7,960 nt of DNA from Rhodospirillaceae bacterium (GTDB lineage: Bacteria > Pseudomonadota > Alphaproteobacteria > Rhodospirillales_A > Casp-alpha2): contig DNMS01000108.1 of NCBI GenBank assembly GCA_003488105.1, positions 483-8,442 on the forward strand, read 5' to 3'. The translations under genes were made by a program, and so were the position numbers. Of the stretch, positions 6,470-7,960 are shown in pieces. The notes below the pieces were generated by a model. It was not told the origin of the DNA. It was given only the letters and a program-made list of their open reading frames with translations, and ran no database searches. The first letter of the stretch is position 1, and each line of letters starts with the position of its first letter.

Positions 6470-6526
6470 TCCTAATTTCCTGGCGCATCTGCCGTCTATG
6501 GAAGGTTGTCTGCCGGAATTATCTTG

Positions 6527-6545
6527 ATATCTTTAAAAGTGATAT
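6527..6545. promoter_or_regulatory. Possible LysR-type regulator binding site
   Basis: ATATC (6527-6531), nine bases, then GATAT (6541-6545) form an inverted repeat that satisfies the T-N11-A rule of LysR regulators (T6530, A6542). It lies 40-58 bases before the start of the LysR-type gene, a usual place for an autoregulatory site. The local sequence is AT-rich, so chance similarity is possible. It also lies between the two divergent promoters, so it could affect the iron cluster. Confidence 0.4.
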
Positions 6546-6584
6546 TAAAAGAAATTAGTTATCTCAATTTATGAGTAATCTGCC

Positions 6585-7463
6585 ATGGAGCTTTCCGATC
6601 TCCGTATTTTCGAGGCGGTCGCCCGCACCGGCGCCATGAACCGCGCGGCGGCGGAACTGCACACCGTGCAGTCCAACGTGACCGCGCGCGTGCGCCTGTT
6701 GGAGGACGGCCTGGGTGCTGCCCTGTTCGAACGCCATTCCCGGGGCGTGCGTCTGACGCCGGCGGGGGAACACCTGCTGCCCTTCGCCAAGGCGGCGGCG
6801 CGGCTGATGGCCGATGCCCGGCGCGCGGTCGCCGACGACGGCGTGCCGCAGGGCGATCTGGTCATCGGGTCCCTGGAAACCACGGCGGCTCTGCATCTGT
6901 CGCCGGTCCTGACCGGCTTCGCGGCCGCCCATCCCGGGGTCGATCTGGCGATCCGCACGGGCACCACGGCGGAACTGATCGACGACGTCTTGGAAGGCCG
7001 GGTCGAAGGGGCCTTCGTCTGCGGGCCGGTCGATCACCCGGATCTTGTTGCGGAGACCGCGTTTCACGAGGACCTGGTCGCGGTTACCGCCCCGGGGGTC
7101 GCCGATCTGCGCGACCTGACCGCCCTGGGCGAGGTCAAGATCGTGGTTCTGCGCGCCGGATGCTCATACCGACGCAAGCTGGAGGAAATCCTGGCCGCGC
7201 GCGGCGTGACCGGCCTGCGTATTCTGGAATTCGGCACCATTGAAACCATTCTGGGCTGCGCCGCCGCCGGCCTGGGCGTGACCTTGCTGCCGCGCGGCAT
7301 CGCCCGTGATGCGGCGGAGCGGGGCCGCGTGCGCCTGCACGCGCTGCCCGCCCGCGAGGGCCGGGTGACGACTTTGTTCATCCGCCGCAAGGACGGCTAT
7401 CGCGCGCCGGCCATGGCGGCCTTCATGAATCATTTGTATCCGGTCCGCGCCGCCGCCGAATAG
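6585..7463 (+). CDS. LysR-type transcriptional regulator (YofA/SoxR-like effector domain)
   Basis: A 292-residue LysR-family regulator of usual length. Residues 2-60 are the winged helix-turn-helix: LRIFEAVARTGAMNRAAAEL (6-25), VQSNVTARVRLLEDGLGAALFER (28-50), then GVRLTPAGEHLL. The periplasmic-binding-like effector domain starts near 90 (GDLVIGSLETTAALHLSPVL) and includes VLRAGCSYRRKLEEIL (188-203) and EFGTIETILGCAAAGLGVTLLPR (215-237), patterns typical of the YofA/SoxR-like LysR subgroup. Cys193 sits in the predicted effector cleft. The start is firm, since TAA at 6576-6578 closes the frame upstream; no good Shine-Dalgarno sequence precedes it. It is divergent from the six-gene minus-strand cluster, an arrangement in which LysR proteins often control the divergent gene, but members of this subgroup are also free-standing. 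The ligand is unknown. The nitronate monooxygenase gene follows after 101 bases and is an alternative target. Confidence 0.95.
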   Translation: MELSDLRIFEAVARTGAMNRAAAELHTVQSNVTARVRLLEDGLGAALFERHSRGVRLTPAGEHLLPFAKAAARLMADARRAVADDGVPQGDLVIGSLETTAALHLSPVLTGFAAAHPGVDLAIRTGTTAELIDDVLEGRVEGAFVCGPVDHPDLVAETAFHEDLVAVTAPGVADLRDLTALGEVKIVVLRAGCSYRRKLEEILAARGVTGLRILEFGTIETILGCAAAGLGVTLLPRGIARDAAERGRVRLHALPAREGRVTTLFIRRKDGYRAPAMAAFMNHLYPVRAAAE

Positions 7464-7553
7464 GTATCTGCCGGCGAGATAACGCCTATCGCGGGAAACC
7501 GTTTTCCGACGCGCGGGATGCGGGGGTAATCTTGGTCACCCCTATCCACCGCC

Positions 7554-7558
7554 GGAGG
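7554..7558 (+). promoter_or_regulatory. Ribosome binding site of nitronate monooxygenase gene
   Basis: GGAGG six bases before ATG 7565; it fixes the start of the following gene. The rest of the 101-base gap (7464-7564) holds only short inverted repeats, such as GGGGT (7523-7527) with ACCCC (7538-7542), and no clear terminator or promoter. Confidence 0.75.
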
Positions 7559-7564
7559 ACCACC

Positions 7565-7960
7565 ATGCCCGCCCAGACCCCCCTGATGACCCGTTTGGGC
7601 ATGACCCTGCCCGTGATCCAGGCCCCCATGGCCGGCGGCAGCGACACGCCGGACTTGGTGGTCGCCGTGTCCGAGGCGGGCGGCTTGGGATCCATGGGCG
7701 CGACCTATCTAACGCCGGAGGCCCTCCGAGCAGCTGTCGACAAGGTCCGCGGCCAGACCAACCGGTCCTTCGGGGTCAACCTGTTCGCGCCGCAGCCGGT
7801 GCCGTCGCTTCCCGACGACGCGGAGACCACCGTCGCCGCCGTCCAGCGCGCGGGCGCGGATGTGGACGCGCCGGAACCGGTGCTGCCGGAAACCATGACG
7901 GATCCGTTCGAAAAAACCTTTCCCGTGGCACTCGACAGCGGCGCCAAGGTGTTCAGCTTC
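7565..7960 (+). CDS. Nitronate monooxygenase family protein, C-terminus cut by window edge
   Basis: The first 132 residues of a longer protein (family members are usually 320-370). The N-terminus LGMTLPVIQAPMAGGSDTPD (11-30), then LVVAVSEAGGLGSMGATYLTPEAL (31-54) and FGVNLF (69-74), is the FMN-binding TIM-barrel start of the nitronate monooxygenase (formerly 2-nitropropane dioxygenase) family. The last visible part, DPFEKTFPVALDSGAKVFSF (113-132), is the family segment leading to the next barrel strand. These enzymes oxidise alkyl nitronates such as propionate-3-nitronate with O2 and FMN in the cytoplasm; some related proteins act as enoyl reductases, so the exact substrate is not settled. 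The active-site His region lies beyond the edge. It is preceded by GGAGG at good spacing and is co-directional with the LysR-type gene 101 bases upstream, perhaps cotranscribed. Confidence 0.93.
   Translation, partial: MPAQTPLMTRLGMTLPVIQAPMAGGSDTPDLVVAVSEAGGLGSMGATYLTPEALRAAVDKVRGQTNRSFGVNLFAPQPVPSLPDDAETTVAAVQRAGADVDAPEPVLPETMTDPFEKTFPVALDSGAKVFSF

Noticed and set aside
6261..6488. 75-residue minus-strand frame spanning the divergent control region
   Set aside because: It crosses the Fur-type box and promoter and overlaps the DUF2325 start in another frame, with no recognisable domain.
7465..7542. Short inverted repeats after the LysR-type gene (TATCT/AGATA at 7465-7481, GGGGT/ACCCC at 7523-7542)
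   Set aside because: Stems of five bases with no T-run are expected by chance; neither a terminator nor an operator can be supported.

Overview
The window is GC-rich with strongly G/C-biased third codon positions. Its gene content (imelysins, a di-heme oxidoreductase, DUF1513, DUF2325 and a Fur-like operator) fits an alphaproteobacterium, most likely of the Rhodospirillales. That placement is inferred from gene content and composition, not from a marker gene. No rRNA, tRNA, CRISPR array, insertion sequence or attachment site was seen.

Bases 1-6372 hold six genes, all on the minus strand, read from right to left: a DUF2325 protein; a small unrecognised protein with a CPHC motif; an exported imelysin (M75 family) with an intact GxHxxE motif; an exported di-heme protein of the DUF1111 family; a second imelysin in which that motif is GFPALE; and a DUF1513 protein with a Tat-like leader, cut off by the left edge. 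Four of the five junctions are tight (4 bases, a 4-base ATGA overlap, 2 bases) or under 110 bases. The two longer gaps (96 and 107 bases) carry an 8+8 palindrome and a 14-bp stem-loop, which could tune expression of the two halves separately.

Bases 6373-6584 are an AT-rich divergent control region. It contains a near-perfect Fur-type palindrome (6433-6453) sitting on a good -10 element (-35 CTGAAA, 17 bases, -10 GATAAT) that points into the six-gene cluster. A second inverted repeat of the LysR type (T-N11-A) lies just before the divergent gene. I infer that the cluster is derepressed when iron is scarce and builds a periplasmic iron or heme handling system, with imelysins as metal-binding components and the di-heme protein as the redox partner.

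Bases 6585-7960 hold two plus-strand genes: a LysR-type regulator with a YofA/SoxR-like effector domain, and the start of a nitronate monooxygenase cut by the right edge. These two look like ordinary chromosomal genes. The regulator may or may not control the iron cluster.
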